From Anaeromassilibacillus sp. An250 (GTDB taxonomy: Bacteria; Bacillota; Clostridia; Oscillospirales; Acutalibacteraceae): DNA of 64,000 nt. The notes under the pieces were generated by a model that saw nothing but the letters and a program-made list of their open reading frames with translations, was not told the DNA's origin and searched no databases. Location of the stretch: positions 30,824 through 94,823 of the forward strand of contig NZ_NFJK01000013.1 of assembly GCF_002159845.1 (NCBI RefSeq), read 5' to 3'. Numbering within the stretch: the first letter of the stretch is position 1; the number at the start of each line of letters is the position of its first letter. The translations under genes were made by a program, and so were the position numbers. Of this stretch, positions 48,213 to 56,577 are shown piece after piece.

Positions 48213-49148
48213 ATGATGGGGGAGTACATCCGGCGGTGGGCAGCGGAAGGGGCCCATGCGGGTGAGATACAGGGGCCGTTTTCCCTGGAGGGGATTACGG
48301 CCTGGGAGTGCGATCTTTCCGGCTGTGCGCCGCTCGAACCGGCAAGCGTACAGCCCGCGCATGTGGAGGCCCTGTTTTGCCGGGAGGGACAACTGCGGGC
48401 AACCCTTTGCAAGGGGCAAACCGTCTGCGCAGGGCCGGGGGAACTGCTTCTGGTCTCGGATGCGGCGGAACTCCGCCGTTTCTCCCTCGAAGACGGTTGC
48501 TTTCAAGGGATATTTGCCCTGATGGACAAGGCCGCCTCCCGGGACCTGCCCGCACAGGAGCGCACCCTGTGGGCGGGGGATGCCTCCCCCATGGACCAAG
48601 TGGCCGGCCTGCTGCGCAGCCACAACGGCTGTATGGCGGTCCGCGAGCCGGTCTGGGGGCCGTCCGTCCTCGCGTCCCTGTGCCAGCTCCCAAAAGAGCG
48701 GCGGGGCGCTTATTTCCTGCTCAAGCTCTGGGAACTCCTGTACCTTCTGTGCAACCGGCAGCCGGCAGCGGTTGCCCCCTGCGCAAACGGGTATTACGAC
48801 CATTACCAGGCGGACGCCGTCCGGAACGTCCACGACTATATGCTGGCGCATTTCGACCAGCACATGACCGTCCCGGAACTGGCCCGCCGGTTCCAGCTAT
48901 CCCCCACGTTTCTCAAAAGCTGCTTCCGGCGGCTATATGGCGCGCCGGTCCACACGTATCTTCAGCAATACCGCCTGCAAACGGCGGCGCGCCTGCTGCG
49001 CACCACGTCCGACAGCGTGCTGCACATCGCGGTGGCCGTGGGATACACGGGCACCAGCCAGTTTGATTCTGCGTTTAAAGCGCTCTATCATATGACCCCG
49101 GCGCAGTACCGCAAGTGGTGCCGCGAAAATAATGTCCAAAACCGATGA
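48213..49148 (+). CDS. AraC-family transcriptional regulator
   Basis: A protein of 311 residues. The N-terminal about 200 residues form a ligand- or metal-sensing domain with several Cys (ALFCREGQL, SLCQLP, CANGYYD). The last 100 residues carry two AraC-type helix-turn-helix motifs (MTVPELARRFQLSPTFLKSCFRRLYG and LHIAVAVGYTGTSQFDSAFKALYHMTPAQYRKW). ATG 48213 was chosen because AAAGAGGGAC is correctly spaced; the earlier ATG at 48159 has no ribosome site. It heads the operon with the 26-residue peptide, DUF6110 and the P1B-ATPase, and may be an activator coupled to the iron repressor. Confidence 0.88.
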   Translation: MMGEYIRRWAAEGAHAGEIQGPFSLEGITAWECDLSGCAPLEPASVQPAHVEALFCREGQLRATLCKGQTVCAGPGELLLVSDAAELRRFSLEDGCFQGIFALMDKAASRDLPAQERTLWAGDASPMDQVAGLLRSHNGCMAVREPVWGPSVLASLCQLPKERRGAYFLLKLWELLYLLCNRQPAAVAPCANGYYDHYQADAVRNVHDYMLAHFDQHMTVPELARRFQLSPTFLKSCFRRLYGAPVHTYLQQYRLQTAARLLRTTSDSVLHIAVAVGYTGTSQFDSAFKALYHMTPAQYRKWCRENNVQNR

Positions 49149-49234
49149 AATCCGTCCGTTTCCGGCGGAATTTCCTCACCGGCTGTGCTATATTTAAGTT
49201 TCAAATGAATGCCATGTGCTAGGAGGTGTCCCGT

Positions 49235-49315
49235 TTGAAGCAACACAAATTCTGGGCGTGGGGGGCTGTCATCTGCATGGTGATGGTGATTCTCACAGGC
49301 TACCGGCACAAATAA
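49235..49315 (+). CDS. 26-residue single-pass membrane peptide
   Basis: A tiny gene with a TTG start and an ideal AGGAGGTG ribosome site (49221-49228). It encodes 26 residues: a Lys/His N-terminus, the hydrophobic stretch FWAWGAVICMVMVILTGY and a basic end (RHK). It sits between the AraC gene and DUF6110 with short spacing, all on one strand. It resembles small DUF6219-type peptides that I have seen beside DUF6110 and P1B-ATPases, but I cannot verify that family call. A role in assembling or regulating the membrane ATPase/vesicle system would fit. Confidence 0.7.
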   Translation: MKQHKFWAWGAVICMVMVILTGYRHK

Positions 49316-49333
49316 TTCTGGAGGAATTGCCTT

Positions 49334-49603
49334 ATGAACATCTATCAAAAGATCGCTTTATTCGTGGGCGGCGCGCTGTTTGGCTCCGCCGGGATCAAAT
49401 TGTTGAGCAGCAAGGACGCGAAAAAGGCGTATACCCATGCCACCGCGGCCGCATTGCGCGTAAAAGATTCGGTGATGGGCACGGTGACCTCCGTGCAGGA
49501 GAACGTAGCGGATATTCTAGCCTCTGCCAAGGACATCAACGAACAGCGCGCCGCGCAGGAGGAAACCGTCGAGGATACCTCCAAAGAGGCAGCGGAGGCT
49601 TAA
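49334..49603 (+). CDS. DUF6110-family membrane-anchored protein
   Basis: A protein of 89 residues. An N-terminal membrane segment (residues 7-27, ALFVGGALFGSAGIKLLSS) contains a GxxxG helix-packing motif at 13-17. An amphipathic and then acidic tail follows (KAYTHATAAALRVKDSVMGTVTSVQENVADILASAKDINEQ... EETVEDTSKEAAEA). GGAGG precedes the ATG. In published ferrosome clusters a small hydrophobic membrane protein accompanies the iron ATPase, and this gene is the natural counterpart here; that link is an inference from family and context. Confidence 0.82.
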   Translation: MNIYQKIALFVGGALFGSAGIKLLSSKDAKKAYTHATAAALRVKDSVMGTVTSVQENVADILASAKDINEQRAAQEETVEDTSKEAAEA

Positions 49604-49638
49604 TGGGGAAACGCACGGCCCATTTACACATCCAACAG

Positions 49639-49664
49639 AAGAGGGCCGCAGGCGCGGCCCTCTT
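49639..49664 (+). other. Hairpin between DUF6110 and the ATPase gene
   Basis: An 11-bp stem (AAGAGGGCCGC with its complement, tiny loop) followed by CTTCCTTT, 20 bases before the ATPase ribosome site. It may lower read-through into the ATPase gene or protect the upstream message. Confidence 0.6.
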
Positions 49665-49684
49665 CTTCCTTTCGGAGGTCAACG

Positions 49685-51760
49685 ATGAAATTTCAAATTG
49701 TACATGAGAGCAGCGGGCGCATGCGCATCCACTGCGCGCAAAAGCGGATGAGATTGGAACAGGCCGACCTTCTCGAGGCTTACCTGCAACAGACCGGCGG
49801 GGTCCGGCAGGCCGTTGTCCACGAGCGGACCTGCTGTGCCGTAATCCATTACCAGTGCGCGCGCGAAGAGCTGCTGCAACGGATCAGCCGCTTTGCCTAC
49901 GACGCCGAAGGGGTGGCGGAGCTGGCCCCGCTGCACAGCAGCCGGGCGCTCAACCGCACCTATGAGGAAAAGCTGGTGGGGCGCATTGCCTTCAAGGCGG
50001 TGCGTTCGCTCTTCTTTCCCGCGCCCCTGCGGATTGCCTATACGCTGTGGAAATCCATCCCGTACCTGTTCCGCGGGGTCCGGTGCCTGCTGCGGGGAAA
50101 ACTGCGCGTGGAGCTGCTCGACGGGCTGTCCATCGGGATCTCCATGGTGCGGCGGGATTTTGCCACGGCCGGTTCCGTGATGTTCCTGCTGGAGCTGGGC
50201 GAGCTGCTGGAGGAGTGGACGCACAAGAAGTCCGTGGACGACCTTGCGCGCTGTATGTCCCTGAACATCGACCGTGTCTGGCTCAAAACGCCGTCCGGCG
50301 AGGTCCTCGTGCCCTTGAACCAGGTCAAAACCGGCGACCGCATCGCCGTGCGCATGGGTGGCCTGATCCCCTTGGACAGCACCATCGAGGAGGGCGAGGT
50401 GATGGTCAACCAGGCGTCGCTCACCGGGGAATCCATCCCCGTGCCGAAGCGCCCCGGCACCGCGGTTTACGCGGGGACGGTCGTGGAAGAGGGCGAATGC
50501 ATCCTGCGCGTGACGCAGCAGTCCGGCGAAAGCCGGTACGACAAGATCGTGGCCATGATCGAGCAGTCCGAAAAGCTAAAATCCGCAGCGGAGAACAAGG
50601 CTTCCAACCTGGCGGACAAGCTGGTGCCCTATACGCTTGTAGGGAGCGGGCTGGCGTATCTGCTGACCCGGAACGTCACGCGCGCCCTCTCGGTGCTGAT
50701 GGTGGATTTCTCCTGCGCACTGAAGCTCGCGATGCCCCTGGCGGTCCTCTCCGCCATGCGCGAGGCCAGCACTTATCATGTGACGGTCAAGGGGGGAAAG
50801 TATCTGGAGGCGGTCGCCAAGGCGGATACGATCGTGTTTGACAAGACCGGCACGCTGACCTATGCCTGCCCGGTGGTGGCGGGGGTCATCCCCTTCGGCG
50901 GCCACAGCGAAGAGGAGATGCTGCGCCTGGCCGCCTGCCTGGAGGAGCATTTCCCGCACTCCATGGCCAACGCCGTGGTACAGGCCGCGCGGGACCGCGG
51001 GCTCTCCCACGAGGAGATGCACTCCCAGGTGGAATACCTCGTGGCCCATGGCATTGCCAGCACCGTCGGGACGGAGCGGGTGGTCATCGGCAGCGCGCAT
51101 TTCGTCTTTGAGGATGAGGCTTGTACAATTCCTGATGGGGAACAGGAGCGGTTCGATACGCTTCCGGAGCAATATTCCCACCTGTATCTGGCCATCGGGG
51201 GGCAATTGGCAGCGGTGATCTGCATTTCCGACCCGCTGCGCACGGAGGCCGAAGCGGTCATCAATGCACTGCGACGGTTGGGGATTCAAAAGACCGTCAT
51301 GCTCACCGGCGACAGCGAGCGCACCGCCGCAGCGATTGCCGCACAGGTAGGCGTGGACGAATACCATTCCGAGGTCCTCCCCGAGGACAAGGCCCGGTTT
51401 GTCGAGGCGGAACGCGCGCAGGGGCATACGGTCATCATGCTGGGCGACGGTATCAACGATTCTCCGGCCCTTTCTGCGGCGGACGTTGGCATCGCAATCA
51501 GCGACGGCGCGGCGATTGCGCGGGAGATCGCGGATATCACGATTGCCGCGGACGACCTCTTTGAGCTGGTCAGCCTGCGGATGATCGCCAGCAGCCTGCT
51601 GCGCCGCATCCAATCGAATTACCGCTTTGTCATCGGTTTCAATGGGGGTCTGATCGGGCTGGGCGCCGCGGGCGTCCTCCCCCCGGCCACCTCTGCCATG
51701 CTGCACAACCTCTCCACGTTGGGCGTCAGCCTGCGGAGCATGACAAACCTGTTGGATTGA
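49685..51760 (+). CDS. P1B-type metal ATPase, FezB-like (ferrosome-associated candidate)
   Basis: A protein of 691 residues with an HMA-like N-terminal domain without CxxC (MKFQIVHESSGRMRIHCA...), about eight membrane segments, the actuator TGES at 247-250, the phosphorylation site DKTGT from Asp386, and the hinge GDGIND (587-592). In the transport helix SCALKLAMPLAV (from residue 343) replaces the CPC or CPx motif of copper/zinc pumps; this serine-cysteine-alanine form is what I associate with the P1B-6 group, whose member FezB loads iron into ferrosomes. Iron boxes before the operon and neighbouring FeoC-like and HMA genes support iron as substrate. Its direction (out of the cell or into a compartment) cannot be read from sequence. 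Confidence 0.85.
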   Translation: MKFQIVHESSGRMRIHCAQKRMRLEQADLLEAYLQQTGGVRQAVVHERTCCAVIHYQCAREELLQRISRFAYDAEGVAELAPLHSSRALNRTYEEKLVGRIAFKAVRSLFFPAPLRIAYTLWKSIPYLFRGVRCLLRGKLRVELLDGLSIGISMVRRDFATAGSVMFLLELGELLEEWTHKKSVDDLARCMSLNIDRVWLKTPSGEVLVPLNQVKTGDRIAVRMGGLIPLDSTIEEGEVMVNQASLTGESIPVPKRPGTAVYAGTVVEEGECILRVTQQSGESRYDKIVAMIEQSEKLKSAAENKASNLADKLVPYTLVGSGLAYLLTRNVTRALSVLMVDFSCALKLAMPLAVLSAMREASTYHVTVKGGKYLEAVAKADTIVFDKTGTLTYACPVVAGVIPFGGHSEEEMLRLAACLEEHFPHSMANAVVQAARDRGLSHEEMHSQVEYLVAHGIASTVGTERVVIGSAHFVFEDEACTIPDGEQERFDTLPEQYSHLYLAIGGQLAAVICISDPLRTEAEAVINALRRLGIQKTVMLTGDSERTAAAIAAQVGVDEYHSEVLPEDKARFVEAERAQGHTVIMLGDGINDSPALSAADVGIAISDGAAIAREIADITIAADDLFELVSLRMIASSLLRRIQSNYRFVIGFNGGLIGLGAAGVLPPATSAMLHNLSTLGVSLRSMTNLLD

Positions 51761-51879
51761 CGGGCGTCCGCCCCCGGAAATGCCAAGGCAGGCGGCCCTG
51801 TGCGCAGCCTGCACCCGGGAAGGATGGCAGTTGCCCTGGAAATCCTTCTGTTTTTATCCATCCCAACCGATCGAATTTT

Positions 51880-51928
51880 AACGGGCGGCGCCCCTTCAGC
51901 CTATGAGGCCGGAGGGGCGCCGCCCGTT
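51880..51928. terminator. Strong hairpin between convergent ATPase and FeoC-like genes
   Basis: A perfect 16-bp stem (51880-51895 with 51913-51928) between the two convergent genes. There is no clear U-tract on either side, so it may be bidirectional but of moderate strength. Confidence 0.65.
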
Positions 51929-51963
51929 GCATAACCGTGGCTGCCTATGAAAAGGCAGATGTT

Positions 51964-52203
51964 TTATGGGGTCTCCTGTGACGGGTGTGCCCGTATAAAG
52001 GCAGGGGCGTGGGGGCTGTGCGTCCCACAGTGCCCGCAGCCCTTACACTGGGGGCCGCAACCGCAGGCCTTCCGCAGATACCCGTTGGATTCCAGGGACT
52101 CCACCCGCCGTTGCACCTCTTTCTGGGGCTCCCGCAGGGAATTGGCCAGGTCCGCGACAGACCAGGCGCGTCCATCGTTCAACAATTCCATCAGCCGGTC
52201 CAA
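51964..52203 (-). CDS. FeoC-like winged-helix protein with Cys cluster
   Basis: A protein of 79 residues. A short winged helix (MDRLMELLNDGRAWSVADLANSLREPQKEVQRRVESLESNGYLRKA) leads into a cluster of five Cys, CGCGPQCKGCGHC, probably an oxygen-sensitive Fe-S or Fe-binding centre as in FeoC. FeoC proteins act as small regulators of Fe(II) uptake. TTG 52203 follows AAGGAGGTG. A 28-bp TTAG-N6-CTAA palindrome lies about 100 bases upstream. It is remote from feoB in this genome and sits in the metal-ATPase locus. Confidence 0.85.
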   Translation of the reverse strand: MDRLMELLNDGRAWSVADLANSLREPQKEVQRRVESLESNGYLRKACGCGPQCKGCGHCGTHSPHAPAFIRAHPSQETP

Positions 52204-52303
52204 CGATGGTTCACCTCCTTTTTCTGGAAAGCTGCCCCGGGAACGGGGCGATGCATCGCATGGTTGGCGGTTTGCGCATGGGCAAACGGATGGAAACGGA
52301 CAT

Positions 52304-52331
52304 GCATAAGTTAGTCAAAGCTAACTTATGC
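52304..52331. promoter_or_regulatory. Iron-regulator box between FeoC-like and HMA genes
   Basis: GCATAAGTTAG-tcaaag-CTAACTTATGC, with perfect 11-base half-sites (52304-52314 and 52321-52331). It probably controls the FeoC-like gene, which starts about 100 bases further on the minus strand. Confidence 0.85.
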
Positions 52332-52364
52332 GCAAAAAAGAAAGCGTTCCCGCCCGCTTCTGCC

Positions 52365-52754
52365 TCAATGGGATACTGCCGTTTGGTTGTTCTGGACCGA
52401 AAGCACGATGTAACCTGCCGCACGCACGGCATCCCGCAGCGTGTCCTCCGGAAGCGGCTGTTTCATCCGCACGGCTGCCTTGCGGGAGCTGAGGTCCACC
52501 TGTGCCCAAACGCCGTCCAGTTGGTTGAGCGCATTTTCCACGCGCCGTACACAGTTGGAACAGGTCATGCCGTCGATGGTCAACACCGTCTCATATGGGT
52601 AGTGGGTTTTATCCCGGTCCGCTACCTTAACCTTCTTGACCGCTCCTTCGTGTTCGCCGCAACAACCGCCCCCATAACGGAGTTTCCGGATGTAGCTGTA
52701 AACTCCGTAGATACAGGCCAGCGCCAATAAAACAGAGATTATGAGGGTTGCCAT
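52365..52754 (-). CDS. Membrane-anchored heavy-metal-associated (HMA) domain protein
   Basis: A protein of 129 residues. Residues 1-22 are a membrane anchor (ATLIISVLLALACIYGVYSYI), followed by a short Cys-rich linker (GGGCCGEHEG) and an HMA domain (residues about 55-125) with GMTCSNC at the metal site and the usual beta-alpha-beta pattern to the end. It should bind a soft or borderline metal ion at the membrane; copper is the classic ligand, but the iron box and neighbours point to a role in iron handling, such as delivering metal to the P1B-ATPase. AAGGAGG is placed for ATG 52754. Confidence 0.87.
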   Translation of the reverse strand: MATLIISVLLALACIYGVYSYIRKLRYGGGCCGEHEGAVKKVKVADRDKTHYPYETVLTIDGMTCSNCVRRVENALNQLDGVWAQVDLSSRKAAVRMKQPLPEDTLRDAVRAAGYIVLSVQNNQTAVSH

Positions 52755-52769
52755 TTCCAAAGCCTCCTT

Positions 52770-52816
52770 GGTTAGTTTCTGCTAATTAAGGTAGCACAAA
52801 TTCCACGTTCTGTCAA
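52770..52816 (-). promoter_or_regulatory. Promoter and iron box of the HMA gene
   Basis: On the minus strand: TTGACA (52811-52816), 17 bases, TACCTT (52788-52793). A TTAG-tttctg-CTAA box (core 52772-52785) follows immediately, at the predicted transcript start. It is the same architecture as the promoter at 22687-22741. Confidence 0.82.
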
Positions 52817-52954
52817 TGCGGCGGCGTCCATCGCTTCATTTAGGCATACGGCGTGTTTCCCGGGAGTGCCGGCCGGCTGTTTTGGCCGGAACCGGCCGCA
52901 CAAGGAGACCGCGAATCGAAACAAATGCTTCCGTTCTGTCCTCCAAAGGACAAA

Positions 52955-52981
52955 ATGGCCGGGAAAACTTTTCCCGGCCAT
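52955..52981 (-). terminator. Terminator of the rarA gene
   Basis: A 12-bp stem with a very small loop; on the minus strand followed by TTTTG. It lies 58 bases downstream of the rarA stop. Confidence 0.78.
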
Positions 52982-53038
52982 CTTGCTCGCATCTTTTGCG
53001 CACGGGACGGGGACATAGTCTGCCAACCGCAAACAAGG

Positions 53039-54388
53039 TCATTTCCCCTGCGGGCCTTCCTGTTCCTCCCTGCGCTTTTGCGCCCGCCACTGTTCGATCT
53101 GGCGCAGGCGCTCCTGCACGCGCACTTCGGAACCCTGCGCGGTGGGGATGTAGTATTTCCTCCCCTGCAGCGCGTCTGGAAGGCATTGCATGGTGGTGAG
53201 CTTGTCCTCTGTGTCGTGGGCGTATTGATACCCCTCGCCGTAGTGCAGGTCCTTCATCAGGCGGGTGGGGGCGTTGCGGATCTGTAGGGGGACCGGCTCG
53301 TCCAGCATCTCCAGCGCGTCACGTTTGGCGGTTTCGTACGCCACATAGAGCGCGTTGGATTTGGGGGCGAGGGAGAGGTAGGTCACCGCGTGGGTCAGAT
53401 GGACCGAGCACTCGGGCATCCCAATGAAATGGCACGCCTGGTAGACGGCCGTGGCGATTTCAATCGCCCGGCTGTCGGCCATCCCGACGTCCTCGCTGGC
53501 AAAGCGGATGAGGCGCCGCGCAATATAGAGGGGGTCCTCGCCGCCCTCCAGCATGCGGGCCAGCCAGTAGATTGCAGCGTCGGGGTCGCTGTTGCGCATG
53601 GATTTGTGCAACGCCGAAATGAGATTGTAGTGCTCTTCTCCGTTCTTATCGTAGAGCAGCGACTTTTTCGAAAGACACTGCTTCAGGATTTCAGGCCCGA
53701 CCACCACACCAGCAGAAGTTCGTTCGCCGTTCAGCACGGCCATCTCCAAGGTGTTCAACGCGGTGCGCGCATCGCCGTTTGCAAAATTTGCGATCATCGC
53801 CAGCATGTCCCCGGCTATTTGGACGGATTCCCCGCCGAAACCGCGGGGGTCCGTAAGCGCATGGCGCAGGAGCGTTTGCAGGTCCTCTGGGGACAGCGCC
53901 TGCAACACGAAGACTTTGCAGCGGGAGAGAAGCGCCGAATTGATTTCAAACGAAGGGTTTTCGGTCGTCGCGCCGATCAAGATGATGCTGCCGCGCTCGA
54001 CAAATGGGAGGAAAGCATCCTGCTGCGCCTTGTTAAAGCGGTGAATCTCATCGATAAATAGGATGGTCCGCTCCCCAAACCGGCGGTTTTCTTCTGCGCG
54101 CTGCATGACCTCGCGGATCTCTTTGATGCCGCTGGTCACTGCGCTGAAATCGATGAAATTGGCGTGGGTCCGTCCGGCGATGATGCGCGCCAGGGTGGTC
54201 TTTCCCACGCCGGGCGGCCCCCAGAAGATCATGGAGGAAATGCGGTCCTGGTCGATCAATTGCCGCAAAATTTTTCCCTCGCCCAAAAGGTGCTCTTGCC
54301 CGACAAATTCCTCCAGGGTGCGCGGCCGCATCCGGCTGGCCAATGGCCGGTCCATCCCCTGCTGTCCAAATAAGGTCTGCTGTTCCAT
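53039..54388 (-). CDS. rarA: Replication-associated recombination protein A (RarA/MgsA)
   Basis: A 449-residue AAA+ ATPase, tetrameric, that acts at stalled or collapsed replication forks. Walker A GPPGVGKTT is at residues 57-65, Walker B FIDEIHRF at 111-118, sensor 1 IGATTENPSF at about 138-147, and the SLATT/lid-type segments follow; the C-terminal MgsA domain (AIYWLARMLEGGEDPLYIARRLIRFASEDVGMAD) is complete. GGAGGCG precedes the ATG. It is monocistronic. Confidence 0.96.
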   Translation of the reverse strand: MEQQTLFGQQGMDRPLASRMRPRTLEEFVGQEHLLGEGKILRQLIDQDRISSMIFWGPPGVGKTTLARIIAGRTHANFIDFSAVTSGIKEIREVMQRAEENRRFGERTILFIDEIHRFNKAQQDAFLPFVERGSIILIGATTENPSFEINSALLSRCKVFVLQALSPEDLQTLLRHALTDPRGFGGESVQIAGDMLAMIANFANGDARTALNTLEMAVLNGERTSAGVVVGPEILKQCLSKKSLLYDKNGEEHYNLISALHKSMRNSDPDAAIYWLARMLEGGEDPLYIARRLIRFASEDVGMADSRAIEIATAVYQACHFIGMPECSVHLTHAVTYLSLAPKSNALYVAYETAKRDALEMLDEPVPLQIRNAPTRLMKDLHYGEGYQYAHDTEDKLTTMQCLPDALQGRKYYIPTAQGSEVRVQERLRQIEQWRAQKRREEQEGPQGK

Positions 54389-54512
54389 AAGACGCCTCCG
54401 CAGTTACCGTTTTTTCTATTTTACCACCGGTGGAAGGAAAGGACAAGAACAAAGTTTCGCTTTGGATGAAGCACAAGCAGGGAATGCCAAACCATATATA
54501 AAAAGAAAACAG

Positions 54513-54550
54513 GGAACGCCCGCGTCGGTCCGGCAGACGCAGGCGTTTCC
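54513..54550 (-). terminator. Terminator downstream of the DUF2935 gene
   Basis: An imperfect 13-bp stem; on the minus strand it is followed by CTGTTTTCTTTTT. It lies about 85 bases after the DUF2935 stop. Confidence 0.7.
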
Positions 54551-54636
54551 TATTTTCTTTCCGGGGGAGAAGCCGGATATTGGCTCATGGAAGAAAACAT
54601 CCGTAATGGATGCCCCGCAAAACAGGAGGCGTCCGA

Positions 54637-55530
54637 TTAAGACTTCAGCAGACGGATATAGTGATTTGCTTCGCGCAGCACATGGTCTGCGAGGAGGGGC
54701 AAGATGATCGAACGAATTTTGCATTGTTCGATTCCTTGCGCGCCCGCCGCCTTAAAATCTCGGAACCGGATGGTTTTTTCCAGGGAATCCGCGGTTAAGG
54801 TCTGGTTTTGCGCATGATTGCAGGCGTTTAACAATGCTTGGTATTCATTGGCAAATCCGTCCGCGGTTTGCAGCAATTCCGTTTCAGAGGGGTCCAGCAG
54901 GCCGCGTATAAACATGGCGTGTTCCATCATGATCTGGTTCCAAAAGTGTTCGATTTCCTTCATGGACTGGCAGGTCAAATTGCCGTCGTTCTCGAGCATC
55001 CGAAGATATTTCTGATAGAGCTTCGCCTCTCGCAGAATATGCTCAATCAGTAGCGGATAGTTCATGGTGAACAGTTCACAGCAAAGAACCTGTTTTAAGA
55101 TTCGTTCCTTAAAACCAATCAATCCGTTCAATAGCCGGAGCGCAGTCCGGTTCAGCCTTTGTACCTGGGGTTGTATTCTGGCGCAAACATCCGGCCGGCC
55201 ACACGCGTTGCGCAGCTGTAGTTCACGGCTGGTGATCCTTCGGTTGATTGCAATCCCGGTAAAGCGCTCCGTCTGCTGTTCCGCCAGAGCGGTAAATTCC
55301 GTGACCAGTTCGCCGGAGCACAGGACATCCTGGCTGATAACGCCGTCGCTGAGCGCGATGGCTTGACAGAGCAATGTTTCAAATTCCCTTTTATAAACCT
55401 CCGCCTGCTTCGAAAACGATTCGTTCGCCGGGGTAAATCCCGCCCGCAGGAACAGGGAATGTTCTTTCATGATGCGCCCAAAGAACAGATGCAGTTCCAG
55501 GGAGCTTACGACATAATCATCTGTGTGCAT
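54637..55530 (-). CDS. DUF2935-family helical protein
   Basis: A protein of 297 residues made of two homologous four-helix halves. Each half starts with an acidic-His segment (LELHLFFGRIMKEHSLFLRAGF and IEHFWNQIMMEHAMFIRGLLDP) and ends with another (LLIEHILREAKLYQKYL and LLADHVLREANHYIRLL). The repeated Glu/His helices suggest a metal-binding site, as proposed for this family, of unknown function. GGAGGGTACT precedes ATG 55530; the longer frame has no ribosome site. It stands alone between rarA and tRNA-Ser. Confidence 0.87.
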   Translation of the reverse strand: MHTDDYVVSSLELHLFFGRIMKEHSLFLRAGFTPANESFSKQAEVYKREFETLLCQAIALSDGVISQDVLCSGELVTEFTALAEQQTERFTGIAINRRITSRELQLRNACGRPDVCARIQPQVQRLNRTALRLLNGLIGFKERILKQVLCCELFTMNYPLLIEHILREAKLYQKYLRMLENDGNLTCQSMKEIEHFWNQIMMEHAMFIRGLLDPSETELLQTADGFANEYQALLNACNHAQNQTLTADSLEKTIRFRDFKAAGAQGIEQCKIRSIILPLLADHVLREANHYIRLLKS

Positions 55531-55778
55531 AGTACCCTCCAAAACAACTGTAAATAAAAGAGATTGATCCATTGGTATGGTAATGCACATGGATTATACC
55601 GGGTTCTCTCCACACAAAAGATGCGGATTGCGGGCGTGGTCCGCCGCAGGGGAGGGAAAAAGGGATTGCTCCTTGGAAATAAAAAACTACACCCCACAAA
55701 GTGAGGTGCGGTTTACTGCTGGATTTATATTATCGAAAAGATACCCGCTATAAACGCGAGCGGCAAGGCAAAAGAAAA

Positions 55779-55814
55779 AGCCGAGTCCTGGACGCGAATT
55801 GCGTCCAGGCTCAG
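55779..55814 (-). terminator. Terminator of the tRNA-Ser gene
   Basis: On the minus strand CCTGGACGC-aatt-GCGTCCAGG, extended imperfectly outward, is followed by GGCTTTTTCTTTT. Confidence 0.85.
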
Positions 55815-55816
55815 CC

Positions 55817-55905
55817 TGGCGGAAGCGGTGGGATTCGAACCCACGAGACGTTGCCGTCTACCTGATTTCGAGTCAGGCCCGTTATGACCACTTCGATACG
55901 CTTCC
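55817..55905 (-). tRNA. tRNA-Ser (anticodon CGA)
   Basis: On the minus strand the acceptor GGAAGCG pairs with CGCTTCC; the anticodon stem CCTGA/TCAGG encloses the loop CTCGAAA, giving anticodon CGA (serine, UCG). A long variable arm of the class II type, the TpsiC loop GTTCGAATCC and an encoded CCA end (55817-55819) are present. Length is 89 bases including CCA. Confidence 0.95.
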
Positions 55906-56101
55906 ATATTCCATTGTAAATCGTCCATCCACAGGGCGAATACTTACATTTTAAAGAAGAGAGGGAAAAAAGTCAAGAGATTTTGCGGGATTCCAGTAGT
56001 TATGGCGAAATATTCTGCATCCAGCGCGGGAAAAGCTGTGCCACGGGGTGGGCGAAGGGCATAGGATGCTTTAAGACAATTCTAAAAATCAGGTGATGAG
56101 T

Positions 56102-56548
56102 ATGGCTTATACGGATCGCGAACTTTTGGCGCGGCTGATTCAATGTGAGGCGGGCGGGGAAGGGGAGGACGGTATGCGGGCAGTAGCATCCGTCATTGTG
56201 AACCGTGCGCGAGTGCCTTACGGCGAGTTCTTCCGGGTCAGCCAAGGCGGCGACGTCCGCAGCATTATGGAACAGCAGGGGCAGTTTGTCTGTATGCGGG
56301 ATTCCGTAAACGGCAGGTATAATCCGCAAAATGTGTGGAATATGGACCCGGAGGATATCCACTATGAGATCGCAGACTGGGCGTTGGCAGGCAATACCTT
56401 GAACGCCGTGGGGGAAAGCTTGTTCTTCTTTAATCCCTATAGCGAAGAGTGCCCAACGTATTTCCCACCCGGCGGGATCGGCGTCCTGTTCAACCGGGTC
56501 AATAACCATTGTTTTTATACGCCCACACAGAAATATGCAACGACTTAG
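56102..56548 (+). CDS. cwlJ: Cell-wall hydrolase, CwlJ/SleB (Hydrolase_2) type
   Basis: A protein of 148 residues composed of one Hydrolase_2 domain: DRELLARLIQCEAGGEGEDGMRAVASVIVNR carries the catalytic Glu, and LNAVGESLFFFNPY and FPPGGIGVLFNRVNNHCFYTP complete the fold. It lacks a signal peptide, as in CwlJ, which is made in the mother cell and placed on the spore coat, unlike the exported SleB. It degrades spore cortex peptidoglycan during germination. ATG 56102 is spaced correctly after AGGTGATG. A GerQ-like gene follows after 29 bases, as in Bacillus, which supports the CwlJ reading. Confidence 0.85.
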   Translation: MAYTDRELLARLIQCEAGGEGEDGMRAVASVIVNRARVPYGEFFRVSQGGDVRSIMEQQGQFVCMRDSVNGRYNPQNVWNMDPEDIHYEIADWALAGNTLNAVGESLFFFNPYSEECPTYFPPGGIGVLFNRVNNHCFYTPTQKYATT

Positions 56549-56577
56549 GCTATTTTGTCGGTAGGAGGGTTTCACTT

